Source: Fibrobacter sp.
Lineage (GTDB): Bacteria > Fibrobacterota > Fibrobacteria > Fibrobacterales > Fibrobacteraceae
DNA: 9,814 bases
NCBI GenBank assembly: GCA_012841225.1
Contig: DUVD01000016.1
Coordinates: forward strand, 1 to 9,814
Reading direction: 5' to 3'
A program made the position numbers and the translations under genes. Shown here one piece after another: positions 1 to 5,612 of the stretch. Each line of letters opens with the position of its first letter. Positions within the stretch are counted from its first letter, which is position 1. The notes beneath the pieces were generated by a model. The model was not told the origin of the DNA and did not search any database. It worked only from the letters and a program-made list of their open reading frames with translations.

Positions 1-782
1 AAGCCTTAAACGATACCGCTTGGGATGGAAAATGGTGGGTTCGTTGGTTTGGCAATGATGGTGAAGCTTACGGCTCTAACAAAGCGAAGTATGGCAAGAT
101 TTACTGTAATGGGCAGTCTTGGCCAGTTTTTAGTGGTCTTGCCGAAGGTGATCGTGCCATTCAAGGTATGGACAGCCTCGAAAAGTATTTAAATACTGAA
201 AACGGGGTCAAAAAATCAACTCCTGGTTACCGCGGTTTTGATGATACAGTCGGTGGCATCTCCACATACCCTCCTGGAGCCAAAGAAAATGGTGGTATTT
301 TCTTGCATACCAACCCTTGGATTATGATTGCAGAAACTATCCTTGGTCGTGGTGATAAGGCATTTCAATATTACTCTCAAATCAACCCTGTTGCTAAAAA
401 TGACAACTTAGATGAATTTGAATCAGAGCCATATTGCTACCCGCAGAACATTCTTAGTGATGAGCATTCTAAATTTGGCATGGGCCGCAATGCTTGGCTT
501 TCTGGAACGAGTTCCTGGACATACCAAGCCGCCACTCAATACATTTTAGGTGTTCGCGCTAGTTTTGCTGGTTTGATTATTGACCCTTGTATTCCTTCGA
601 CTTGGAAGGGTTTTGATATGGTCCGCGAATTCCGTGGTGCCACTTACAAAATCACAGTCAAAAATCCAAAGGGCATTTGCAAGGGCGTCGAAAAAATGAT
701 GGTTGACGGGGTAGAGCTCGATAGTAATGTCGTTCCTGCTTTCGAAAAAGGCACTCATAACATCGAAGTCACTCTCGGTTAA
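1..782 (+). CDS. Cellobiose phosphorylase (GH94), C-terminal part only
   Basis: This is the 3' end of a glycoside hydrolase family 94 phosphorylase, which cleaves cellobiose with inorganic phosphate in the cytoplasm to give glucose 1-phosphate and glucose. The reading frame is open from base 3 to the stop at 780-782 (259 residues). An ATG at 168 is internal, because family-like sequence (DGKWWVRWFGNDG, then QSWPVFSGLA) precedes it. Recognisable family blocks are MDSLEKYLNTENGVK, GGIFLHTNPWIMIAE, YCYPQNILSDEHSKFGMGRN, WLSGTSSWTYQAATQYILG and IDPCIPSTWKGFDM. From family knowledge the conserved His of HTNPW and the GT of SGTSSW lie around the phosphate site; the catalytic Asp lies upstream of the window. 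Chitobiose phosphorylase and related GH94 enzymes are alternatives, but the C-terminal blocks fit cellobiose phosphorylase best. It fits a cellulolytic organism that uses cellodextrins inside the cell. A strong terminator follows. Confidence 0.9.
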   Translation, partial: ALNDTAWDGKWWVRWFGNDGEAYGSNKAKYGKIYCNGQSWPVFSGLAEGDRAIQGMDSLEKYLNTENGVKKSTPGYRGFDDTVGGISTYPPGAKENGGIFLHTNPWIMIAETILGRGDKAFQYYSQINPVAKNDNLDEFESEPYCYPQNILSDEHSKFGMGRNAWLSGTSSWTYQAATQYILGVRASFAGLIIDPCIPSTWKGFDMVREFRGATYKITVKNPKGICKGVEKMMVDGVELDSNVVPAFEKGTHNIEVTLG

Positions 783-801
783 TATTCATAAGTACTAATT
801 C

Positions 802-828
802 AAAAGCCCCGTGAAAACGGGGCTTTTT
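802..828. terminator. Bidirectional intrinsic terminator between GH94 gene and holA
   Basis: A perfect 10-bp stem (802-811 AAAAGCCCCG pairing with 818-827 CGGGGCTTTT) encloses a 6-base loop (TGAAAA) and runs into a T-rich tract on the plus strand. The A run at the start of the stem becomes the U tract on the minus strand. It lies 20 bases after the GH94 stop codon and 46 bases beyond the 3' end of holA, so it can serve both convergent transcripts. Confidence 0.93.
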
Positions 829-873
829 GTTTTGCATTTTAATGTGCGTTCTGATAAAAGTAAATATGCCGTT

Positions 874-1839
874 TTATCGCACAATAAGAGCCGCTAAAGC
901 GAGTTCTTGAGACATGCGAGTGCCGCATTGCCCCGATTTGATTTCGTGGTCGAGATCGGCTAGTCTTTTGATAATGCGGCATAGTAACAGCTTGTTCCAT
1001 TTTTTAGCGCGTTGCGGTTCGTTTTCTTTAATACAGAAAAGATACTCATTCGCCCCTAGCTTTTGAGCGATTTCTTTTGGAGGAATGCCTTGGTCTAAGA
1101 GACTTGAAACGTGCAGAAGTCGAACCGTATAATGGTAAAGAGCGGACACGATTTGGACGGAAGCGACCCCGTTGTCTAGCAATTCTCGTAGTTTACGAAC
1201 GAATGCAGAGGCATCGCGATTGCCAAAAGACTCTCTAATTTCAAAAGCGAGAATTTCTCTTTGTGGAACAACCATCGTCTTAACAAGATCGAGAGAAATT
1301 TCTTTGCAGTCAGGCGAAAAGAGTAAAATTTTATCTAATTCAGCGGCAATTAGAGCGGTGTCAGTGCCTAAAGCGTCCGAAAGGTAACGACAGGCGAGAG
1401 GCGCAATTGCCTTATTAAAATGAGTCATTGCTAAGTTTGAAATCCACTTTTCCATTTCCCATGGGCGTGGGAGTTCAAACTTTTCAATACTCGCTTTTTT
1501 CTTTAATGCTTTATAGAGAGTGCTAGTGGCAACGAGCTTTTCAAATTCAAGTAACAAAGAACAAGTTGGATTAGTGTTAATCCACTCGGCAAGCGTATTC
1601 ATATCTGCTGTTTTTAAAGCCTCAGCGCGCCGAACAACAACGGCTTGTTCTGGCGAAAACATGGAGACAGAAGAACATGATTCCATCACTTTATCCGCAA
1701 TGGCAACATTGGAATCGGTGGCGTAAAGGATTTGTTTGGAAAGAGGGTCGTCTTTTAAGTCTTTTAATGAATCAGAAAGAAATGCGTCTATCCGCTGTTC
1801 TTTGGCGAATAGGTCGCCACCGATAAGAGCTAAAATCAT
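874..1839 (-). CDS. holA: DNA polymerase III subunit delta
   Basis: This 321-residue protein matches the delta subunit of the DNA polymerase III clamp loader, which opens the beta sliding clamp so that it can be loaded on primed DNA. The N-terminus (MILALIGGDLFAKEQRIDAF) is the usual start of the AAA+-like fold without a functional P-loop. The middle (residues about 150-200, with ALIAAELDKILLF) and the C-terminal helical collar domain (about residues 205-321, with VSALYHYTVRLL and the end segment ADLDHEIKSGQ...MSQELALAALIVR) are typical. Length is close to the usual 330-345. It starts 11 bases after the greA stop on the same strand, so it is probably the second gene of a greA-holA operon. Its only visible ribosome-binding sequence is a distant AGG within the greA stop region, so translation may be coupled to greA. 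The family is divergent; the call rests on overall pattern. Confidence 0.88.
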   Translation of the reverse strand: MILALIGGDLFAKEQRIDAFLSDSLKDLKDDPLSKQILYATDSNVAIADKVMESCSSVSMFSPEQAVVVRRAEALKTADMNTLAEWINTNPTCSLLLEFEKLVATSTLYKALKKKASIEKFELPRPWEMEKWISNLAMTHFNKAIAPLACRYLSDALGTDTALIAAELDKILLFSPDCKEISLDLVKTMVVPQREILAFEIRESFGNRDASAFVRKLRELLDNGVASVQIVSALYHYTVRLLHVSSLLDQGIPPKEIAQKLGANEYLFCIKENEPQRAKKWNKLLLCRIIKRLADLDHEIKSGQCGTRMSQELALAALIVR

Positions 1840-1850
1840 AGGAAATGAAG

Positions 1851-2321
1851 CTACCTGTAATCCAGTACTTCCAGTTCGTTAGTGTTACCATTAGGCAAGA
1901 GCACCTCTGCGATTTCACCCCGAGTCTTGCCTATAAGGGCTGCGCCAATAGGGCTCTTAAAACTGATTTTGCCGTTTAAGGGATCTACGCCTTCAGGAGA
2001 AACAAGTTGATATGTGCTTTTCTTTTCGGTTTTTATGTTTTTTACGTCGACAGTGGCTCCAAACTTGATGCTGTCGGACTTAGTAGGGTCGTAAGCGATG
2101 ATCATAGAACGGGCCACTCTATCTTCGAGATAATGAATTCTGGATTCTATTTCGCCTTGGCGATCTTTAGCGGCATGGTATTCTGCATTTTCTTTAAGAT
2201 CTCCCTGAGCACGGGCATCAGAAATCTCAGCGATGATTTCAGGTCGCTTTACTTTTTTTAAGTTTTCTAACTCTTGTATGAGTTGGTCGTAAGTTTCTTG
2301 TATGACAGGGATCTTTTCCAT
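1851..2321 (-). CDS. greA: Transcription elongation factor GreA
   Basis: GreA enters the secondary channel of backtracked RNA polymerase and stimulates cleavage of the nascent transcript. The 156-residue length is normal. Residues about 8-75 form the N-terminal antiparallel coiled coil. The tip carries the motif ARAQGDLKENAEYHAAK with acidic residues Asp41 and Glu44, the pair known to coordinate the catalytic magnesium in GreA. Residues about 80-156 form the FKBP-like domain, containing PLNGKISFKSPIGAALIGK. This start gives the canonical coiled-coil length. No clear Shine-Dalgarno sequence precedes it (AAAGT just before the ATG). It is divergent from argJ across 76 bp and leads into holA. Confidence 0.97.
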   Translation of the reverse strand: MEKIPVIQETYDQLIQELENLKKVKRPEIIAEISDARAQGDLKENAEYHAAKDRQGEIESRIHYLEDRVARSMIIAYDPTKSDSIKFGATVDVKNIKTEKKSTYQLVSPEGVDPLNGKISFKSPIGAALIGKTRGEIAEVLLPNGNTNELEVLDYR

Positions 2322-2397
2322 ACTTTATAAGGTACATTTTTTTTGAATGACAAAACAGTCCTTTTAAAAAGAACACAGTTTTTAGGAGATATGCTTC
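2322..2397. promoter_or_regulatory. Divergent greA / argJ intergenic region with argJ ribosome-binding site
   Basis: These 76 bases must hold the promoters of both greA (minus) and argJ (plus). The clear element is AGGAG at 2384-2388, nine bases before the argJ ATG at 2398. That supports this start over the out-of-frame ATG at 2391. The region is A/T-rich, but I find no convincing -35/-10 pair for argJ. I see no arginine-repressor-like palindrome. Confidence 0.55.
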
Positions 2398-3606
2398 ATG
2401 TATACTATACTCAAAGATGGCGGCGTTTGTTCCCCTCGGGGTTTTTTAGCTTCGGGAATTAAAGCAGGCATTAAAGCAAGTGGCAACCCCGATATGGCCT
2501 TGTTAAAAAGTGAACGCGCAGCTCGTTGCTTTGCGGTTTCTACGACGAATAAGGTCAAGGCTGCTCCAGTCCTTTACAATAAAGACGTACTGGAACATGC
2601 TCACTTTGCCTCGGCAGTGATTGTCAATAGCGGTAACGCTAATGCCTGTACTGGCGCTCAAGGTTACGCTGATAGTGAGAAAATGGCTGTCCTCACAGAA
2701 GAAAAGTTGAACTTAACGCCTAAGAGTGTTCTCGTCTGCAGCACCGGCGTGATTGGTCGTCTTATGCCTATGGATAAAATAGAAGCGGGAATCCCTAGAT
2801 TGATCCAAAAACTAAAACCAGATGCTTCTGTTGACTTTGCACGTGCGATTTTAACCACAGACCTCGCCATGAAGTCTCTTGCAGTAGAAATACAAACAGA
2901 GAAAGGGGTTGTTCGTATTGGTGGTGCCTGTAAGGGTAGTGGGATGATTCATCCTAAAATGGCCACAATGCTCGCCTTTATTACCACAGACGTTGGGCTT
3001 CCTATTGATTTCTTTGCAGAGTTCCGATCGAACATCGATGAGTCTTTTAACGCCATCACAGTAGATGGGGATACAAGCACTAATGACACTTGTATTTTGC
3101 TCGCGAATGGCATGAGTGACATTCAATATAACGACATGAATTTGTCGGAACAAGGTGAGTTTAGAGCGGCTCTCACGATGTTAATGCAAGAGCTTGCTAA
3201 GTCAATTGTTCGCGATGGTGAAGGGGCTACGAAGCTTATAGAAATTTGCGTTTCTAATGCAGAATCACGCAGTGAGGCGTTAAAAATGGCTCGCTTTATT
3301 GGAACGAGCAATCTCGCTAAATGTGCCATGTTCGGAGAAGACCCCAATTGGGGTCGTATTCTTTCTAGTGCTGGTTCTAGCGACGTCAATATGAGTGCAG
3401 AGCATACCGATTTGTTTTTTGGTGATGTGCAGGTACTCGCTTCTGGTCGCCCAGTTGATTGCGATAGAGAGGCTTTGAATGCTGTAGTTCATCAACGTGA
3501 ATACAAAGTAACGTTAGTTTTAAATATGGGAAGCGCTTCGGCAAGCGCCTTTACATGTGACTTAAGCTACGATTACGTTAAAATTAATGCGGAGTACACC
3601 ACTTAA
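2398..3606 (+). CDS. argJ: Bifunctional ornithine acetyltransferase / N-acetylglutamate synthase
   Basis: ArgJ moves the acetyl group from N-acetylornithine to glutamate, recycling acetyl in arginine biosynthesis; many members also make N-acetylglutamate from acetyl-CoA. The 402-residue length is typical. The precursor cuts itself before a conserved Thr that becomes the nucleophile of the beta chain. The site is visible as KGSGMIHPKMATMLAF, with Thr190 as the predicted nucleophile (codon 2965-2967). The oxyanion-hole motif STGVIG (Thr116-Gly117), VNSGNANACTG (76-86), the DGDTSTND motif, EDPNWGRI and the C-terminal YVKINAEYTT are all intact. Whether it is bi- or monofunctional cannot be told from sequence alone. 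No other arg genes are in the window. It ends 3 bases from the convergent lipoprotein gene with no hairpin terminator in between. Confidence 0.97.
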   Translation: MYTILKDGGVCSPRGFLASGIKAGIKASGNPDMALLKSERAARCFAVSTTNKVKAAPVLYNKDVLEHAHFASAVIVNSGNANACTGAQGYADSEKMAVLTEEKLNLTPKSVLVCSTGVIGRLMPMDKIEAGIPRLIQKLKPDASVDFARAILTTDLAMKSLAVEIQTEKGVVRIGGACKGSGMIHPKMATMLAFITTDVGLPIDFFAEFRSNIDESFNAITVDGDTSTNDTCILLANGMSDIQYNDMNLSEQGEFRAALTMLMQELAKSIVRDGEGATKLIEICVSNAESRSEALKMARFIGTSNLAKCAMFGEDPNWGRILSSAGSSDVNMSAEHTDLFFGDVQVLASGRPVDCDREALNAVVHQREYKVTLVLNMGSASASAFTCDLSYDYVKINAEYTT

Positions 3607-3609
3607 CTT

Positions 3610-4521
3610 TTAAGGGTTGCTTTTTATACAACGTAAGCTAGCGCCGTGTTCTGGATTCCATTTTTGAAATAAGACCTTATCGTTTTCGTAATGGAAGACG
3701 ATAACGGTCCCCTCAGCAGTCCATAAAAAAGCGCGCCTTCCCGCAAAATCAAATTTTCGTTGACCAAGTTTTAGATCAGAAGAAGCAAAGTGGGCTCCTC
3801 CTCCCTTCACTTGAAACCCGAGAGTGTTATCACCATTACCGTAAACGCCTGTTAGTCCAATGGGATCCCAGCCAAAGGTAGCTTTTAATTTTTGGCCAGG
3901 GTTTTCTCCTGTAGATAGTAAAAGGTCCTTCCACTCGGCTTCTGATGGCACATGAAATCCATTGGGGCATGCTTCTTTGATTGCATTAAAATCGTAAAGT
4001 CGCCCCCAAGCAGTGCATTGCATACAAAGAGAGCCTTTTTCTGTTGCATAATCCATGTTTTGAGCAAGCCAGACCGATGAGCCTATACGAACCCATTCAT
4101 ATTCATTTTGATCGCGAAAATCGGCGTAAACGCCTTTAGTGAGTGGCGCTCCTTTTTTGTCAAATTCTTCTGGAAAGGTGGCTGGTTTATTTTTAGAAAA
4201 CAAGGCGTGATAAGCGATTTGTCCGTTTTCATGGTAACGAGTTAAATCGCCTTCAATCAAATTGGATTCGTGTGCATATTTTGCTTTCATAGAACCAGTC
4301 TCATAGTATTCGACTGCAGGGCCCTCTTTTAAGCCCGCCTCGTATGTGATTTCGGATTCTAAAGCACCATTAGGATAATATGATTTCTCTACACCTTGCT
4401 TTTTCTCGTTTAGCATTTTGACAGTCGATTTTAAATTCCCATTGAGATGAAAACTTTCCTGTTTTTTATCGCAAGAAGAAAGTGTGAGCAAAAAAATGAA
4501 TAATAAAAAATAATGACGCAT
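3610..4521 (-). CDS. Lipoprotein with five MORN-like repeats and a FISUMP domain
   Basis: This 303-residue protein begins with a lipoprotein signal peptide (MRHYFLLFIFLLTLSSC); the lipobox LSSC makes Cys17 the lipidated residue, followed by Asp18. Residues 24-123 are tandem repeats with an exact 24-residue period, starting at Phe24, Tyr48, Tyr72, Tyr96 and, more degenerate, Phe120. Each opens with an aromatic-x-x-(N/T/K)-G pattern (FHLNG, YYPNG, YYETG, YHENG, FDKKG), like MORN_2 / YwqK-type repeats. Residues about 131-301 resemble the FISUMP domain (TIGR02145 type): VRIGSSVWLAQNMDY, WGRLYDFNAIKEACPNGFHVPS, and the closing GASLRCIKSN. Cys166, Cys169, Cys185 and Cys298 could form disulfides outside the cytoplasm. 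The start is supported by GAGG five bases upstream. The gene follows the CBM9-like gene by 34 bp. Function is unknown; an envelope or surface role is inferred from lipidation. Confidence 0.88.
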   Translation of the reverse strand: MRHYFLLFIFLLTLSSCDKKQESFHLNGNLKSTVKMLNEKKQGVEKSYYPNGALESEITYEAGLKEGPAVEYYETGSMKAKYAHESNLIEGDLTRYHENGQIAYHALFSKNKPATFPEEFDKKGAPLTKGVYADFRDQNEYEWVRIGSSVWLAQNMDYATEKGSLCMQCTAWGRLYDFNAIKEACPNGFHVPSEAEWKDLLLSTGENPGQKLKATFGWDPIGLTGVYGNGDNTLGFQVKGGGAHFASSDLKLGQRKFDFAGRRAFLWTAEGTVIVFHYENDKVLFQKWNPEHGASLRCIKSNP

Positions 4522-4536
4522 TTAAACCTCTTACTT

Positions 4537-4556
4537 GTTAAAATCGTTTTAACGAT
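4537..4556. repeat. Short inverted repeats between CBM9-like and lipoprotein genes
   Basis: GTTAAAA (4537-4543) and TTTTAAC (4547-4553) form a 7-bp A/T-rich inverted repeat with a 3-base centre. An alternative overlapping pair, ATCGTT (4543-4548) and AACGAT (4551-4556), touches the stop codon of the upstream gene. It could be a weak processing or pausing hairpin, or an operator for the lipoprotein gene. It is too A/T-rich to call a terminator. Confidence 0.3.
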
Positions 4557-5104
4557 TATAGTTCTTTGAAAAACTCTGGGCGATGAAAATCGGGCTTGTC
4601 GGTATCAATGGGGTAAAGGCTTAAATAATGAGGCCTTTCACATAAATCACCACACTTATAAACATTTCCTATTACTTTATCTATGCTCGGTGAAGGTTCT
4701 CCGAGAAGGCTTTTGGGTATCGAGACTTTGAGAGCCCAAATAATAGAAAGGCCTTGGATTTGAGGGGAAGTCGCCACTCGATGGATTTTCGAGTAGTCCT
4801 CTTTAATAAAAGGAATTCGGTCTTCTCTGGAACTACCTTTAGCGGCTAAACAAAAACCTCGACTATTAAATTCAAAATTAAAGTATTCGTTTGGATTCTC
4901 AAGGGATTGAATGAAAATTTCAACGCAGCTATCTTCATAACAGCGTTCCCCATCGGCTCGAATTTGTGCCCTATAACAGGGGAGTGGATCATCTACATCG
5001 AATTGAATTTGAATCAAATCTGCATTACAATGAAGGCTAACTTGTACGGTGGGTAGCTCCCCTTCTTGGTTAGCCAACCAATTCATATTGGGTTTAAGAA
5101 TCAT
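4556..5104 (-). CDS. CBM9-like carbohydrate-binding domain protein
   Basis: This 182-residue protein consists of one domain resembling the family 9 carbohydrate-binding-module-like fold (CBM9-like, DOMON-related beta sandwich). Characteristic blocks are CYEDSCVEIFIQ (55-66), YFNFEFNSRG (74-83) and the C-terminal stretch with NVYKCGDLCERPHYLSLYPI (147-166) followed by KPDFHRPEFF (170-179). In the family these positions line the ligand side, but I cannot predict the ligand. There is no signal peptide, transmembrane segment or attached catalytic domain, so as annotated the protein is cytoplasmic. Codons upstream of the ATG stay open for 12 more residues before a stop but hold no ATG, GTG or TTG, so a longer secreted form is not visible. 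No Shine-Dalgarno sequence precedes the ATG. It is first in a likely two-gene unit with the FISUMP lipoprotein and divergent from spoVG. Confidence 0.8.
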   Translation of the reverse strand: MILKPNMNWLANQEGELPTVQVSLHCNADLIQIQFDVDDPLPCYRAQIRADGERCYEDSCVEIFIQSLENPNEYFNFEFNSRGFCLAAKGSSREDRIPFIKEDYSKIHRVATSPQIQGLSIIWALKVSIPKSLLGEPSPSIDKVIGNVYKCGDLCERPHYLSLYPIDTDKPDFHRPEFFKEL

Positions 5105-5110
5105 GTTATA

Positions 5111-5116
5111 AATATA
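5111..5116 (-). promoter_or_regulatory. Candidate -10 element giving a leaderless mRNA for the CBM9-like gene
   Basis: On the minus strand TATATT (5116-5111) ends six bases before the A of the ATG at 5104, which is where transcription would be expected to begin. The gene also lacks a ribosome-binding site, so a leaderless transcript would be consistent. No -35 box is evident; the palindromes at 5118-5148 occupy the positions where one would sit. Confidence 0.3.
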
Positions 5117-5117
5117 A

Positions 5118-5148
5118 TGATTAATCAGTGCTTTAATCGATTAATCAG
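5118..5148. repeat. Tandem palindromic repeats (GATTAATCAG x2), candidate regulator-binding sites
   Basis: The 10-mer GATTAATCAG occurs at 5119-5128 and again at 5139-5148, exactly 20 bp apart, close to two helical turns, so on the same DNA face. Each copy contains the perfect palindrome GATTAATC; the first extends to TGATTAATCA (5118-5127). A further palindrome, TTAATCGATTAA (5133-5144), overlaps the second copy. The sites lie roughly 86 and 106 bp upstream of the transcription start predicted from the sigma-54-type promoter of spoVG, where enhancer-binding proteins usually bind. They also overlap the promoter zone of the divergent CBM9-like gene. Confidence 0.6.
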
Positions 5149-5200
5149 GAGTAATGCGACAGACTATGACTTTTTTCTTGCTTAAAAAGGCCTTTCTTGT

Positions 5201-5217
5201 TTGGCATCGATTTTGCT
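5201..5217 (+). promoter_or_regulatory. Sigma-54-type (-24/-12) promoter of spoVG-comM
   Basis: TTGGCATCGATTTTGCT matches the RpoN consensus TTGGCACG-N4-TTGC(A/T) except at the two bases after TTGGCA. The invariant GG (5203-5204) and GC (5215-5216) are exactly 12 bp apart, as the family requires. Transcription would begin near 5228, leaving a 25-base leader that contains the AGGAG ribosome-binding site. No comparable sigma-70 pair is visible in the same space. Presence of RpoN in this organism is assumed, not seen. Confidence 0.6.
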
Positions 5218-5241
5218 TTATTACAAATGTCGTATTAAAAT

Positions 5242-5246
5242 AGGAG
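5242..5246 (+). promoter_or_regulatory. Ribosome-binding site of spoVG
   Basis: AGGAG sits six bases upstream of the ATG at 5253. It fixes that ATG, rather than the internal Met19 codon, as the start, so the N-terminal extension of SpoVG is probably real. Confidence 0.85.
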
Positions 5247-5252
5247 AAAAAT

Positions 5253-5606
5253 ATGGCTAAGTTAAAATCTTCAAAAAAAGAAGTCGGTGTGGTGGCAGAG
5301 GTAGAAATGAGTTCTACAATTCAATTCGATTGCCTCGCCGTAACCAATGTGAATGTGTATCCTTTTAAAGAAGGACCAACACTTGGCAAAACAAAAGCAA
5401 TTGCATCTGTAGTTTTAAACGACCAGTTGCAACTCACCAATTTACGCGTGATAGACGGTGCAAATGGTCTTTTTGTAGGCTACCCTAACGATCCTTTTTA
5501 CAAAGGAGAAGACTTCCGCTCTATTTACTTTCCTGTGACGCGTCAATGCCGAGAGCACATTGAAAATTGCATTTTGGAAAAATACCAAGAAGCGATTTCC
5601 GCTTAA
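5253..5606 (+). CDS. spoVG: SpoVG family regulator
   Basis: SpoVG proteins are small nucleic-acid-binding regulators, named for a septation role in Bacillus sporulation but widespread in non-sporulating bacteria, where DNA and RNA binding has been shown. Residues about 24-113 match the family: KTKAIASVVLNDQLQLTNLR, then VIDGANGLFVGYP (66-78), FRSIYFPVTRQCREHI (88-103) and the C-terminal helix ILEKYQEA. The protein is 117 residues, longer than the roughly 84-97 usual elsewhere. The surplus is an N-terminal segment of about 20 residues, Lys-rich at first (MAKLKSSKKE), supported by the ribosome-binding site. It is first in an operon with comM (6-bp gap) behind a sigma-54-type promoter with upstream palindromic sites. 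Targets cannot be predicted. Confidence 0.94.
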   Translation: MAKLKSSKKEVGVVAEVEMSSTIQFDCLAVTNVNVYPFKEGPTLGKTKAIASVVLNDQLQLTNLRVIDGANGLFVGYPNDPFYKGEDFRSIYFPVTRQCREHIENCILEKYQEAISA

Positions 5607-5612
5607 AATAAG

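Noticed and set aside
168..782. ATG at 168 as the start of a 204-residue protein
   Set aside because: The same frame is open back to base 3 and encodes conserved GH94 sequence upstream, so 168 is an internal methionine of a gene cut by the window edge.
2007..2261. Plus-strand ORF opposite greA with hydrophobic character
   Set aside because: It lies wholly antisense to a gene with intact catalytic-tip residues and has no ribosome-binding site; it is a shadow.
2324..2353. TTGTCA-N18-TATAAA on the minus strand as the greA promoter
   Set aside because: The -10 box ends two bases before the greA ATG, so transcription would begin inside the start codon region; the real promoter is probably further upstream.
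3533..3548. Stem-loop GCGCTT-CGGC-AAGCGC near the end of argJ as a terminator
   Set aside because: It lies inside the coding sequence for the conserved GSASASAF segment and has no following T run.
5186..5195. Palindrome AAAGGCCTTT as an operator
   Set aside because: A single 10-bp palindrome with no second copy nearby; too little to support a site, although it lies just upstream of the sigma-54-type promoter.
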